A stretch of 44,333 nucleotides of DNA from Bacteroidales bacterium (GTDB taxonomy: Bacteria > Bacteroidota > Bacteroidia > Bacteroidales > VadinHA17), in the NCBI GenBank assembly GCA_025358455.1, contig JANYJP010000021.1, forward strand, positions 1 to 44,333. Reading direction: 5' to 3'. Positions within the stretch are counted from its first letter, which is position 1. Each line of letters begins with the position of its first letter. The position numbers were made by a program, and so were the translations under genes. This document shows, one piece after another, positions 25,239 to 32,808 of this stretch. The notes under the pieces were generated by a model. It saw only the letters and a program-made list of their open reading frames with translations, had not been told where the DNA came from and made no database searches.

Positions 25239-26014
25239 CAGGCTTTTTTATTCCTGATATAAATATGCTTAATATGGTTTTGTCCGGATTCTCTTTCGTC
25301 AATTTCGAAATCGAGCGATCTGATAAGCGGGGTCAGCTTTGGGAATCCGAAATTTCTGGGATCAAAATCAGGTTGCTTTTTAAGGATCAGGTTTCCTACA
25401 TCGCCAAGATATGCCCATCCGTTCTCATCGGCAAGGTCGGTTATTGATGAGGCTATCAGTCTTTTGACTACGCGGATCTGTGCCTGAGGATCAGGATCCT
25501 CAGTTTTCTTCTTCCTTACAACAGGTTTCCCCCTTTTCTTTACTTCAGGTGAAGGTTCTATAGAAACTGTTGAAGGCGTGAGTATCTCAAGATAGATGAA
25601 TTTGTCACAGGCAACAATAAAAGGATGAGGGGTTTTTCTTTCTCCGATTCCGATCACTTTCATACCTGCTTCTCTCAATCTTGTTGCCAGTCTTGTAAAA
25701 TCGCTGTCACTTGATACAATACAGAAGCCATCTACTTTCCCTGAATAAAGGATATCCATCCCGTCGATTATCAAAGCGGAGTCAGTTGAATTTTTTCCTT
25801 TTGTATAACTGTATTGTTGAATAGGTGTAATGGCATTTTCAAGGAGAACCGATTTCCAGCCTGATATGGTTGGCCTGGTCCAGTCTCCGTAAATCCTTTT
25901 AAAAGTCGGTGTTCCGTACTTCGCAATCTCTTCCAGCATGCCCCTCACATTACTGTACGGGATATTGTCGGCATCTATTAAAACCGCCAACCGTAAATCA
26001 TTTAATGGTTGCAT
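25238..26014 (-). CDS. NYN domain (LabA/DUF88) protein with C-terminal LOTUS/OST-HTH domain
   Basis: 258 residues. The NYN (PIN-like nuclease) domain covers about 8-145: the acidic residues are in LIDADN (Asp14, Asp16), STDSALIIDGMDIL and VSSDSDF, with the basic stretch IYGDWTRPTISGW between. A charged linker (KKRGKPVVRKKKTEDPD) leads to a C-terminal OST-HTH/LOTUS domain (about 180-255, SSITDLADENGWAYLGDVGNLI...), an RNA-binding fold. The combination suggests a structure- or modification-dependent ribonuclease. It follows a Nim-like flavoprotein gene by 29 bases on the same strand. Its stop codon opens an 8-nt repeat array. Confidence 0.88.
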   Translation of the reverse strand: MQPLNDLRLAVLIDADNIPYSNVRGMLEEIAKYGTPTFKRIYGDWTRPTISGWKSVLLENAITPIQQYSYTKGKNSTDSALIIDGMDILYSGKVDGFCIVSSDSDFTRLATRLREAGMKVIGIGERKTPHPFIVACDKFIYLEILTPSTVSIEPSPEVKKRGKPVVRKKKTEDPDPQAQIRVVKRLIASSITDLADENGWAYLGDVGNLILKKQPDFDPRNFGFPKLTPLIRSLDFEIDERESGQNHIKHIYIRNKKA

Positions 26015-26043
26015 AATTCATTCGTTTTAAACTGATTGCAAAT

Positions 26044-26508
26044 TTAGCACTTTTTTCCGTTCATTTCAGTAATATCGAGCCTAAGAATGGTTGTTCTTTC
26101 AAACACTTTATTATCATATTGATATTCCTTATCGGCTCCATAATGTTTCATAATGCAATCAAGTCCTTCTTTCTTAAGGTCAGGTTCAGTTATAATTAAA
26201 ATGTTTCCATACCCTATGACACTGCTGTACTTCATACCCCAGTCGCAGCCTTTTACACCGGTAAATATCTGATGGTCAATATCCATCTCAAAACAGACAA
26301 AACTGTTCCTACTTATCATATCCAATTTTCTTCCCTCATTTGCGCAATGGAAATATAATCTCCTAACCGGGCTTCCCATATACCCGAAATTCAGGGTAAT
26401 TATATAAGGAATATTTTCGTTCGCCAGTGCAATCCTGCAAACATCCGACTTCAGTATAATATCTTCAATCTCCTTAATTTCAGAAATATTTCTCTCATTT
26501 CGTCTCAT
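26044..26508 (-). CDS. Pyridoxamine 5'-phosphate oxidase family flavoprotein (Nim-like)
   Basis: 154 residues forming a split-barrel FMN-binding fold. The N-terminus (MRRNERNISEIKEIEDI...SDVCRIALANENIPYI) followed by LNFGYMG and LYFHCANEGRKLDMI is the pattern of the small flavoproteins that include the 5-nitroimidazole reductases NimA-NimJ. The middle segment SFVCFEMDID with GMKYSSVIGYG is also typical. Nim proteins detoxify nitroimidazoles, while many relatives are uncharacterised flavin or heme-binding reductases. First gene of a two-gene unit with the NYN-LOTUS protein and divergent from bTHX. Family membership does not by itself show resistance. Confidence 0.85.
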   Translation of the reverse strand: MRRNERNISEIKEIEDIILKSDVCRIALANENIPYIITLNFGYMGSPVRRLYFHCANEGRKLDMISRNSFVCFEMDIDHQIFTGVKGCDWGMKYSSVIGYGNILIITEPDLKKEGLDCIMKHYGADKEYQYDNKVFERTTILRLDITEMNGKKC

Positions 26509-26644
26509 ATCTTCAATTTTAATTTTTTAATACTCTCATAATCAGGATATTCAGTTCGCCGTCAGGGTATTTTATATAATCGCAATATGTCATAATTGTT
26601 TCTAAGGTTAGTAAAAAAATTTCAATAAAAATAAAGATTTTTGT

Positions 26645-26652
26645 TAACTTTG
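26645..26652 (+). promoter_or_regulatory. Consensus -7 box for the bTHX gene
   Basis: TAACTTTG matches TAnnTTTG exactly and is followed by a leader of about 42 bases to the ATG at 26701. The leader is A-rich, as is usual for highly expressed ribosomal protein genes in Bacteroidota. Confidence 0.6.
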
Positions 26653-26700
26653 CTTCAATCCTGAATAAAGGACTAATAAAACAAAACAAAATCAATTGTT

Positions 26701-27036
26701 ATGGGAAAAGGTGATAAAAAGACAAAAAGAGGAAAAATAATTCTTGGCTCATTTGGCATAAGACGCCCTCGCAAAAAAACTAATAAACCCGAAATTAAAC
26801 CGGTAAAAGTTCTTAAGGAAAAAGAGTCGAAAGAAAATAAGCCGGTAAAAGAGAAAAAAGAGGTTAAAGAAGTAAAAGAAGTCAAAGAGGTAAAGAGTGC
26901 GAAAACAGCTTCCGAGGTTATTGAAACAAAAGCTGCCAAAGAAAAGCCGGCAGCCAAAGCCCCAAAAGAGAAAAAGGAAGTGAAAGAGGACAAACCTGTT
27001 AAAGAAGCAAAACCTAAAAAGGAGAAGAAGAGTTAA
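26701..27036 (+). CDS. 30S ribosomal protein bTHX with long Lys/Glu/Ala-rich tail
   Basis: 111 residues. The first 26 (MGKGDKKTKRGKIILGSFGI, then RRPRKK) match the tiny ribosomal protein THX, known from Thermus as a 26-residue peptide buried in the head of the 30S subunit. The remaining 85 residues are a low-complexity tail of Lys, Glu, Val, Pro and Ala, including four KEV repeats of nine bases each near 53-64. Such tails occur in Bacteroidota THX proteins and resemble histone H1-like tails. The tail should extend away from the ribosome or bind RNA. A GNAT acetyltransferase gene starts seven bases after the stop. Strong -7 box upstream. Confidence 0.85.
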   Translation: MGKGDKKTKRGKIILGSFGIRRPRKKTNKPEIKPVKVLKEKESKENKPVKEKKEVKEVKEVKEVKSAKTASEVIETKAAKEKPAAKAPKEKKEVKEDKPVKEAKPKKEKKS

Positions 27037-27043
27037 AAAAATA

Positions 27044-27583
27044 ATGGAACTATTTTTTGAGGGGATTGTCTTAAGACCCTGGTCCATAAAAGATGCCAAT
27101 CAGCTGTATGTTATAGCTGATAATGAAAAAATTTCTGCCAATCTTCGGGATGGATTTCCATTCCCATATACATTGAAAGATGCCAGAGACTGGCTGAATA
27201 TCATATTGCCAGAGAACCTTCCTCCAAGGTTCTTTGCTATAATAATTGATAAGCAAGTTGTTGGCAGTATCGGCATTGTAACAAAAACTGATATCTACAG
27301 AAAAAATTTTGAGATAGGTTATTTCCTTTCTGAAGAAAATTGGGGAAAAGGCATTGGAACCAAAGCCATCAAAGCCGCTACTTCATATGCCTTTAAAAAC
27401 TTTGATATTGTAAGGGTTTATGCTGAGCCATTTGCTGATAACGCAGCATCGCGCAAAGCGCTTGATAAGGCAGGCTTTATACTGGAGGCAACACTTAAAA
27501 GAAACGTAATCAAAAACGGAATTATTAAGGATAGCTGTATCTATTCAGTTCTCAAAGAAGAATTCAGGTACTATATTCCGTAA
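27044..27583 (+). CDS. GNAT family N-acetyltransferase (RimJ/RimL-like)
   Basis: 179 residues with the acetyl-CoA-binding core of the RimJ/RimL type. N-terminal LRPWSIKDANQLYVIADNE, DARDWLN, then VGSIGIVTKTDIYRKNFEIGYFLSEENWGKGIGTKAI (the pyrophosphate-binding loop GKGIGT) and VYAEPFADNAASRKALDKAGF are all present. It transfers acetyl groups to amino groups, in RimJ/RimL/RimI to the N-termini of ribosomal proteins, in relatives to small molecules. It starts seven bases after the bTHX stop, so the ribosomal protein or its Lys-rich tail is an attractive but untested substrate. A convergent octamer array follows. Confidence 0.88.
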   Translation: MELFFEGIVLRPWSIKDANQLYVIADNEKISANLRDGFPFPYTLKDARDWLNIILPENLPPRFFAIIIDKQVVGSIGIVTKTDIYRKNFEIGYFLSEENWGKGIGTKAIKAATSYAFKNFDIVRVYAEPFADNAASRKALDKAGFILEATLKRNVIKNGIIKDSCIYSVLKEEFRYYIP

Positions 27584-27628
27584 TTGTATATAAGTCATTT
27601 TTAACCACTGAGTTACAAGGAGTGTACT

Positions 27629-27668
27629 CTCCCGGTCATCCATTCTCCCATTCTCCAATGCTCCCCAT
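27629..27668 (-). repeat. Octanucleotide-period array starting at the ThDP enzyme stop codon
   Basis: Five 8-base units in register (ctcccggt, catccatt, ctcccatt, ctccaatg, ctccccat), the last overlapping the first base of the stop codon at 27668-27670. The ten bases ctccccatca at the gene end are identical to those at the NYN gene end (25231-25240). Upstream (27604-27630) a looser 9-base repetition is seen (actgagtta, caaggagtg). Confidence 0.75.
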
Positions 27669-29269
27669 CACCTTCTTACAATTAGCCACTTATAATCTTC
27701 CGGATCAATAACAGCATTGATAATTACAGGTTCGTTATCTGAAAGGGCCTCAATTATTGCTGTTCTCATACTTTCATGTGAATCGGCTCTTATAACGGTG
27801 ATTCCGAAGAAATTATCAGCACCAAAAAGATCATCCTGATATAGAATGGTTCCATATGGTGAAATATCATTCCATGATTGTTTTACCTTTATCAGATTCA
27901 GTTCCCCATCGGAGAAAACAACAACAATAACTGGCAAATTATATCTTTTAGCTGTTATCATTTCACCGGCCATCATCAGGAACCCACCATCGCCTGTTAT
28001 GCAAACTACAGTTGCATCAGGCTTATTTATCTGGGCCGCCAGTGCTGCCGGAATACCGAAGCCCATTCCTGACCATCCGTTTGTCATAATTATTTTGCTC
28101 TTTCCATGGGTTTTCCAGAACTGTCCCACAAGATGAAGATGTGAACCTACATCACATGTCAGGATAACATTTCCAGGTAACTCATCCTGAAGTATTTTCA
28201 ACACAGCTGATGGACCGAAATGACTTGTGAAACCGTTAAAAACAGAATCCATCTCATTGCGTATTCCCTTAATGAATGACTGATCAAATATTAATGAGCT
28301 TATATTGAGATTCTTAAGAATACTGAACCACTCACGGGCGGGACCAGTGTATCTGATTACTCCGGCACCATCAGGCAGATCACTTTCAATTGTATCAAAA
28401 TGAATAAGAGGCACATCCGGTTTCCATGATTCATAATTAAACTCAACCGGATCGTAACCTAAACCTATAACAAGATCTGTCTTTTCGTATATATCTTCAA
28501 GATAGTCACTTAGTGAATGGAAAAGAACACCTGCATAACAGGGATGATCCTCAGGTATCAATCCTTTTGCCATAGGTGTGATAACGACCGGCATTCTATA
28601 ACGATCAATGAACTCCAGCAGTTCATTCTGAATTCCCAGTCTTGCAGCTGTAAGGCCTACAGCCAACAGAGGTCTGCGGGATTTTTCAAGCATTGAGAGT
28701 ATCTTCTGAATATCATTATGAAAGAAGGTAGTCTCTGCTAGGAAACCTTCTTCCGATGATGTCTCTATATCAATACCTGAAATATCGGAAGGCAATCCGA
28801 TATGGACAGGACCCGGGTAGGATTCCTGACAAATTCTGATAGCGGACTCCATCACCTCAACCACATTATCCCTATTCAGCCTGAAAGTTGCTTTAGTTAA
28901 TGGTTCAAAGAGTTTCTGATGGTTGATATTCATCTGAGTGGTCCTGTTAATCATATTGTCAGCAATTTCACTGGTAAAAACAATCACTGCTGATCTGTCC
29001 AGCAAAGCTCCTCCGACACCTGTTGCGATATTGGTTGCTCCTGGTCCGAACGTAGCATGACAAACTCCAGGGATTCCTGTAAGTCTGGCAGTTACATCAG
29101 CCATTATACCTGCGGATGCTTCGTTTGATGTAAGAATAAATTCTATTCCTGCAGCTTTGAATGCTTCCATGTATGGAATAGATGGACCTCCCGGAATGCC
29201 AAATACAAATTTGACTCCATGATTAAATAATTGATTCGCAATATATTCCGCGATGGTCATGAATAACAT
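27668..29269 (-). CDS. ThDP-dependent enzyme, acetolactate synthase large-subunit-like
   Basis: 533 residues with the three-domain ThDP layout. The catalytic Glu50 lies in LTSNEASAG, preceded by FVFGIPGG; the ThDP/Mg motif is CITGDGGFLMMAGEM followed by TAKRYNLPVIVVVFSDGELNLI. The family includes acetolactate synthase, pyruvate oxidase, benzoylformate decarboxylase and sulfopyruvate decarboxylase. No regulatory small subunit is adjacent, and no isoleucine/valine genes are near, so this is probably not the biosynthetic enzyme. The start may instead be the ATG three codons downstream (MTIAEYIANQ). It stands alone between convergent and divergent neighbours. Confidence 0.82.
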   Translation of the reverse strand: MLFMTIAEYIANQLFNHGVKFVFGIPGGPSIPYMEAFKAAGIEFILTSNEASAGIMADVTARLTGIPGVCHATFGPGATNIATGVGGALLDRSAVIVFTSEIADNMINRTTQMNINHQKLFEPLTKATFRLNRDNVVEVMESAIRICQESYPGPVHIGLPSDISGIDIETSSEEGFLAETTFFHNDIQKILSMLEKSRRPLLAVGLTAARLGIQNELLEFIDRYRMPVVITPMAKGLIPEDHPCYAGVLFHSLSDYLEDIYEKTDLVIGLGYDPVEFNYESWKPDVPLIHFDTIESDLPDGAGVIRYTGPAREWFSILKNLNISSLIFDQSFIKGIRNEMDSVFNGFTSHFGPSAVLKILQDELPGNVILTCDVGSHLHLVGQFWKTHGKSKIIMTNGWSGMGFGIPAALAAQINKPDATVVCITGDGGFLMMAGEMITAKRYNLPVIVVVFSDGELNLIKVKQSWNDISPYGTILYQDDLFGADNFFGITVIRADSHESMRTAIIEALSDNEPVIINAVIDPEDYKWLIVRR

Positions 29270-29511
29270 GTTGAATAACAGACAAAACTATTAAATATTA
29301 TGATGTCATCATATTATAATTGAATCCAATTTCTGTTACATTTATCGACTGTCTTCTCTGGTCAACTGCTTAGGCGAGTATTAAGCTTGGTCTGAAATAT
29401 GAGAAACCGGAATGGCTCACAGCATCAGGAATGATAATAATAACCATTTCGTTGAATATGTTTTACAGAAGTACTAAAGAAATTCATTCAGTTTAAATAA
29501 CTTTATGGGGT

Positions 29512-31347
29512 ATGTTAAAAAGACTCATCGCTCTAGGTTTTTATGCAATTTTTTGGCTGGTATTCTTCTTTTTTGCCCGATTATTCTTTATTTCATTACA
29601 ATACAACAGTGCATTCCAGGAGACAGCGGCAGGGTTTTTTGGATCCTTCTGGCACGGTTTAAAACTCGACATCTCAACAACCGGCTATTACCTGCTTATT
29701 CCTTTTTTGGTTGCAGTTCCATCTTTATACTTTAATGGAAACTGGTACAAAATATTCATAAGGTATTATACATATTTTCTAATTATTTTCTCAGCCATAG
29801 TTATTGTTGCTGATGCTAACCTGTATTCTTACTGGGGATTCAGAATGGACTATACCCCAATGCTCTATCTAAAAACTCCGGGAGAGGCAATGGCTTCAGT
29901 AAGTACAATGAAGATTATCCTGGTTTTTTTAACAATAATCCTTATATCGGCTTGCTTTATCTTCTTTTATAATAAGTTAGTTGACAGATTGTTCGGGGAT
30001 ATCTACAGAGTAAAATTCTTGTTTCCCGGTATTTTGCTTTTACTGATTCTCCTGGGAGCGCTGATTATACCAATACGCGGGGGATTCGGAGTAGCTCCTA
30101 TTAATGCGGGAACTGTTTATTTCAGTAATAAAATGTTCCTGAACCACTCAGCCATAAATGCTGTGTGGAATGTTGGTACCTCTGCTTTTACCCAAAAACC
30201 AACTAAAAATCCTTATGTTTTTGGAGATAATGAAGCTGCCACAACTATTGTTGATTCGTTGACTGTAAAAAGAGGTATTCCTCATAAAGTACTGAATACA
30301 AACCGGCCAAATGTCATAATTATTGTCCTGGAAAGTTTTAGTGGTTATCTTATCGGTCCTCTTGGTGGCGACTCTCTGGTTACCCCCAATATTAACAGGT
30401 ATACAAAAGAGGGAATATTGTTTTCCGGTTTTTATGCAAGTGGTACAAGAACAGATAAGGCAATGCCGGCAATATTGGATGGTTATCCTGCGCAGCCGGC
30501 TCAGTCTGTTATAAAAGAACCAAAGAAAAGTCAATCATTGCCAAGTCTTGTTAAGATACTGGTTAATAATGGTTACAATAGCGCATTCTGGTATGGAGGA
30601 GAGATCAATTTCGCGAACTTTAATTCATTTGTTATTGGTTCCGGATTTCAAAGCATAATCACAAAAAATAATTTTGACCCCAAAGACTATAACTCCAAAT
30701 GGGGGGTTCATGATCATGTTCTGTTCAAAACCCTCATTGACTCAATGAAAACGGTAAAGGAACCATTTCTGAAAGTAGTTCTGACTCTTTCAAGTCATGA
30801 ACCTTTCGATATTCCAATGGATCCGGTTTTCAAGGGTAGTGATAATATGAATAAGTATAAGAACTCCGTTTATTATGCAGATCGGTCGCTGGGAACATTC
30901 CTCGATTGGGCAAAGAAGACTGAGTGGTGGAAGAACACTCTGGTAATTATGGTTGCTGATCATTGCGCAAGAGTCTATAATGAAATGCCTATATATTCTC
31001 AGGAAGTATTTAAGATACCAATGCTTTGGATTGGCGGGGCGTTATCTGAGAAAGGTGTCAGGATTGAAAAGCTGGGTGGACAGATAGATATTCCCATTAC
31101 CTTAATTAATCAAATGGGTCTGGGTGGGGATTTCGTATTTGGGAAAGACCTTTTTTCGGATATATCCAAATCGTTTGCATTCTATACTTTTAATGAGGGA
31201 TTTGGATTTATTACTGACTCCTCTGCAGTTGCATACGATCAGAAACTTAAGCAACTTGTAATGAAAAACGGGAAAACTCCTGCTGAGGCAGAAAAATCGG
31301 GAAAAGCCTTCCTTCAGGTTTTATTTAATGACTATTTAAAAAGATAA
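29512..31347 (+). CDS. LTA synthase-like membrane sulfatase-fold protein
   Basis: 611 residues: about five N-terminal membrane helices (to residue ~200) and a C-terminal sulfatase/alkaline-phosphatase-fold domain facing the periplasm. The metal-binding Glu is in NVIIIVLESFSG, the nucleophile Thr in ASGTRTDKAMPAILDG, and later metal ligands in WGVHDHVLF and VMVADHCAR. Members transfer phosphoglycerol or phosphoethanolamine to lipids or glycans. In a Gram-negative host, modification of lipids, capsule or lipopolysaccharide is more likely than lipoteichoic acid synthesis. The next gene, 81 bases on, is an MFS transporter. Confidence 0.88.
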   Translation: MLKRLIALGFYAIFWLVFFFFARLFFISLQYNSAFQETAAGFFGSFWHGLKLDISTTGYYLLIPFLVAVPSLYFNGNWYKIFIRYYTYFLIIFSAIVIVADANLYSYWGFRMDYTPMLYLKTPGEAMASVSTMKIILVFLTIILISACFIFFYNKLVDRLFGDIYRVKFLFPGILLLLILLGALIIPIRGGFGVAPINAGTVYFSNKMFLNHSAINAVWNVGTSAFTQKPTKNPYVFGDNEAATTIVDSLTVKRGIPHKVLNTNRPNVIIIVLESFSGYLIGPLGGDSLVTPNINRYTKEGILFSGFYASGTRTDKAMPAILDGYPAQPAQSVIKEPKKSQSLPSLVKILVNNGYNSAFWYGGEINFANFNSFVIGSGFQSIITKNNFDPKDYNSKWGVHDHVLFKTLIDSMKTVKEPFLKVVLTLSSHEPFDIPMDPVFKGSDNMNKYKNSVYYADRSLGTFLDWAKKTEWWKNTLVIMVADHCARVYNEMPIYSQEVFKIPMLWIGGALSEKGVRIEKLGGQIDIPITLINQMGLGGDFVFGKDLFSDISKSFAFYTFNEGFGFITDSSAVAYDQKLKQLVMKNGKTPAEAEKSGKAFLQVLFNDYLKR

Positions 31348-31428
31348 TATAGAAACCGAAACGCCATTAGCTTCTGACGAAAATCCTGAAGAGTAAAATA
31401 TTATTAGTGATTATGTTGACCTCATCGA

Positions 31429-32766
31429 ATGACTGAAAAGAATAAGACCAAAATCCCGCGGGCAATAATAATGCTCGGACTTGTCAGCCTGTTCACAGAT
31501 GTGGCCACTGAGATGATATATCCACTCGTACCGGTTTTTGTTGCAGCGCTTGGTTCCGGGGCAATTCTTTTAGGTGTAATTGAGGGTGTAGCTGAATCCA
31601 CGGCATCGATGTTAAACCTGATAAGCGGAATAATTTCCGATAAAATCAGAAAGAGAAAACTGCTTGTTCTTATTGGTTACTCTTTATCATCACTTGTCCG
31701 GCCATTGACCGGGCTGGTTTCATCAGGCTGGCAGATTATATTAATCCGTATGTTTGACAGGGTGGGTAAAGGAATACGATCCTCACCGCGCGATGCATTA
31801 ATCGCCTCCGCCTCCGATGAAAGTAACAGAGGAAAATCATATGGGTTTCACCAGGCCATGGATCATATAGGCGCTGTATTGGGTCCTGTTCTTGCTATAA
31901 TCACGCTTCTGTTACTGTTTTTGGTTTTCGGGATAAAAGATTCAACACTTGCACTCAGATGGACTTTTATTCTGGCAATAATCCCTGGTGTACTTGCCGT
32001 GCTGACGATTTTATTGTTTGTAAATGAATCTGTTCCTGAAAATGGAGAAGGAAAGCTCTTCAGGTTTTCACTTAAAAGTATTGACAGTAACTTCAGGAAC
32101 TATCTTCTCATTATGATTCTGTTTACTCTGGGCAACTCATCAGATGCTTTTCTTTTATTCAGAGTTCAGGAAGCAATACATAAAAGCGGTGCGGTTGTTG
32201 ATATAGTAACCAGAATAGTTCCTCTAAATGCTATGGTTTCAGGTTTCGGAAGTAAGGCAGAGCAATCGAATGTGATTAATATTCTGTTTCTGCCGCTCGT
32301 ATGGGCCTTCTTTCACATAATCAAAGTTATATTCGCTACTCCAATGGGAGCCCTTTCTGATCGGATTGGAAGGAAAATTGTTATTAACATAGGTTGGGCA
32401 ATTTATGCTTTTGTTTACATTTCTTTTGCTCTTATTGTATTCTTATCACCAGGCCTTCAGGTTTTGGCAACGTTTTTTCTTTTTGCAATTTACGCGTTAT
32501 TCTATGCGTTTACTGAAGGAGCCGGAAAGGCTTTTGTTGCTGACCTGGTAAGTGAGGAAAAAAGAGGAACAGCATTCGGACTGTACAATTTTTCTATAGG
32601 GCTGAGTGCGCTTCCGGCAAGTCTGATTTTCGGATTTCTTTACAGCTACTTCGATAAAATCATTCCGGGATATGGAGGAACATTTGCTTTTGGTTTTGGA
32701 GGAATCATAGCTTTGATTTCGATGATTCTTCTCGCAGTCAAAGTGAAAGAAAATAAAAAAAGGTGA
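31429..32766 (+). CDS. Major facilitator superfamily transporter
   Basis: 445 residues with twelve predicted membrane helices. The N-terminus GLVSLFTDVATEMIYPLVPVF and the loop RMFDRVGKGIRSSPRDALI after helix 4 are the pattern of a widespread, poorly characterised MFS subgroup. The loop 8-9 sequence GALSDRIGRK matches the MFS signature. Substrate unknown. The last codons overlap the stem of a terminator that serves the convergent helicase gene. It may be cotranscribed with the sulfatase-fold protein (81-base gap). Confidence 0.88.
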   Translation: MTEKNKTKIPRAIIMLGLVSLFTDVATEMIYPLVPVFVAALGSGAILLGVIEGVAESTASMLNLISGIISDKIRKRKLLVLIGYSLSSLVRPLTGLVSSGWQIILIRMFDRVGKGIRSSPRDALIASASDESNRGKSYGFHQAMDHIGAVLGPVLAIITLLLLFLVFGIKDSTLALRWTFILAIIPGVLAVLTILLFVNESVPENGEGKLFRFSLKSIDSNFRNYLLIMILFTLGNSSDAFLLFRVQEAIHKSGAVVDIVTRIVPLNAMVSGFGSKAEQSNVINILFLPLVWAFFHIIKVIFATPMGALSDRIGRKIVINIGWAIYAFVYISFALIVFLSPGLQVLATFFLFAIYALFYAFTEGAGKAFVADLVSEEKRGTAFGLYNFSIGLSALPASLIFGFLYSYFDKIIPGYGGTFAFGFGGIIALISMILLAVKVKENKKR

Positions 32767-32787
32767 AAGGCTTCCGCCTCACACCTT
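32753..32787 (-). terminator. Intrinsic terminator of the DEAD-box helicase gene
   Basis: AAGGTG, a 2x2 internal loop, AGGC, loop TTCC, GCCT and CACCTT form a stem at 32760-32787. On the minus strand it is followed by a run of seven T residues (32753-32760 region). It overlaps the 3' end of the convergent MFS coding sequence. Confidence 0.65.
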
Positions 32788-32802
32788 CACGCCTCGCGCC
32801 TT
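32771..32802. repeat. Short octamer-like repetition at the MFS/helicase junction
   Basis: Four 8-base blocks in register (cttccgcc, tcacacct, tcacgcct, cgcgcctt) fill the convergent gap. The resemblance between units is weaker than in the other arrays, and the first ones also serve as terminator stem. The stretch is much more GC-rich than its surroundings. Confidence 0.45.
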
Positions 32803-32808
32803 TTAACG

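Noticed and set aside
26044-26508. Calling the flavoprotein a nitroimidazole-resistance gene
   Set aside because: Fold and N-terminal pattern match the broad family, but resistance cannot be inferred from this alone.
26673-27099. Two minus-strand frames rich in Phe, Ser and Leu over the bTHX gene
   Set aside because: These are the antisense of the Lys/Glu codon runs (AAA, GAA) in the bTHX tail.
27668-29269. Calling the ThDP enzyme ilvB/ilvI
   Set aside because: No small subunit or branched-chain amino acid genes adjacent; family has many other activities.
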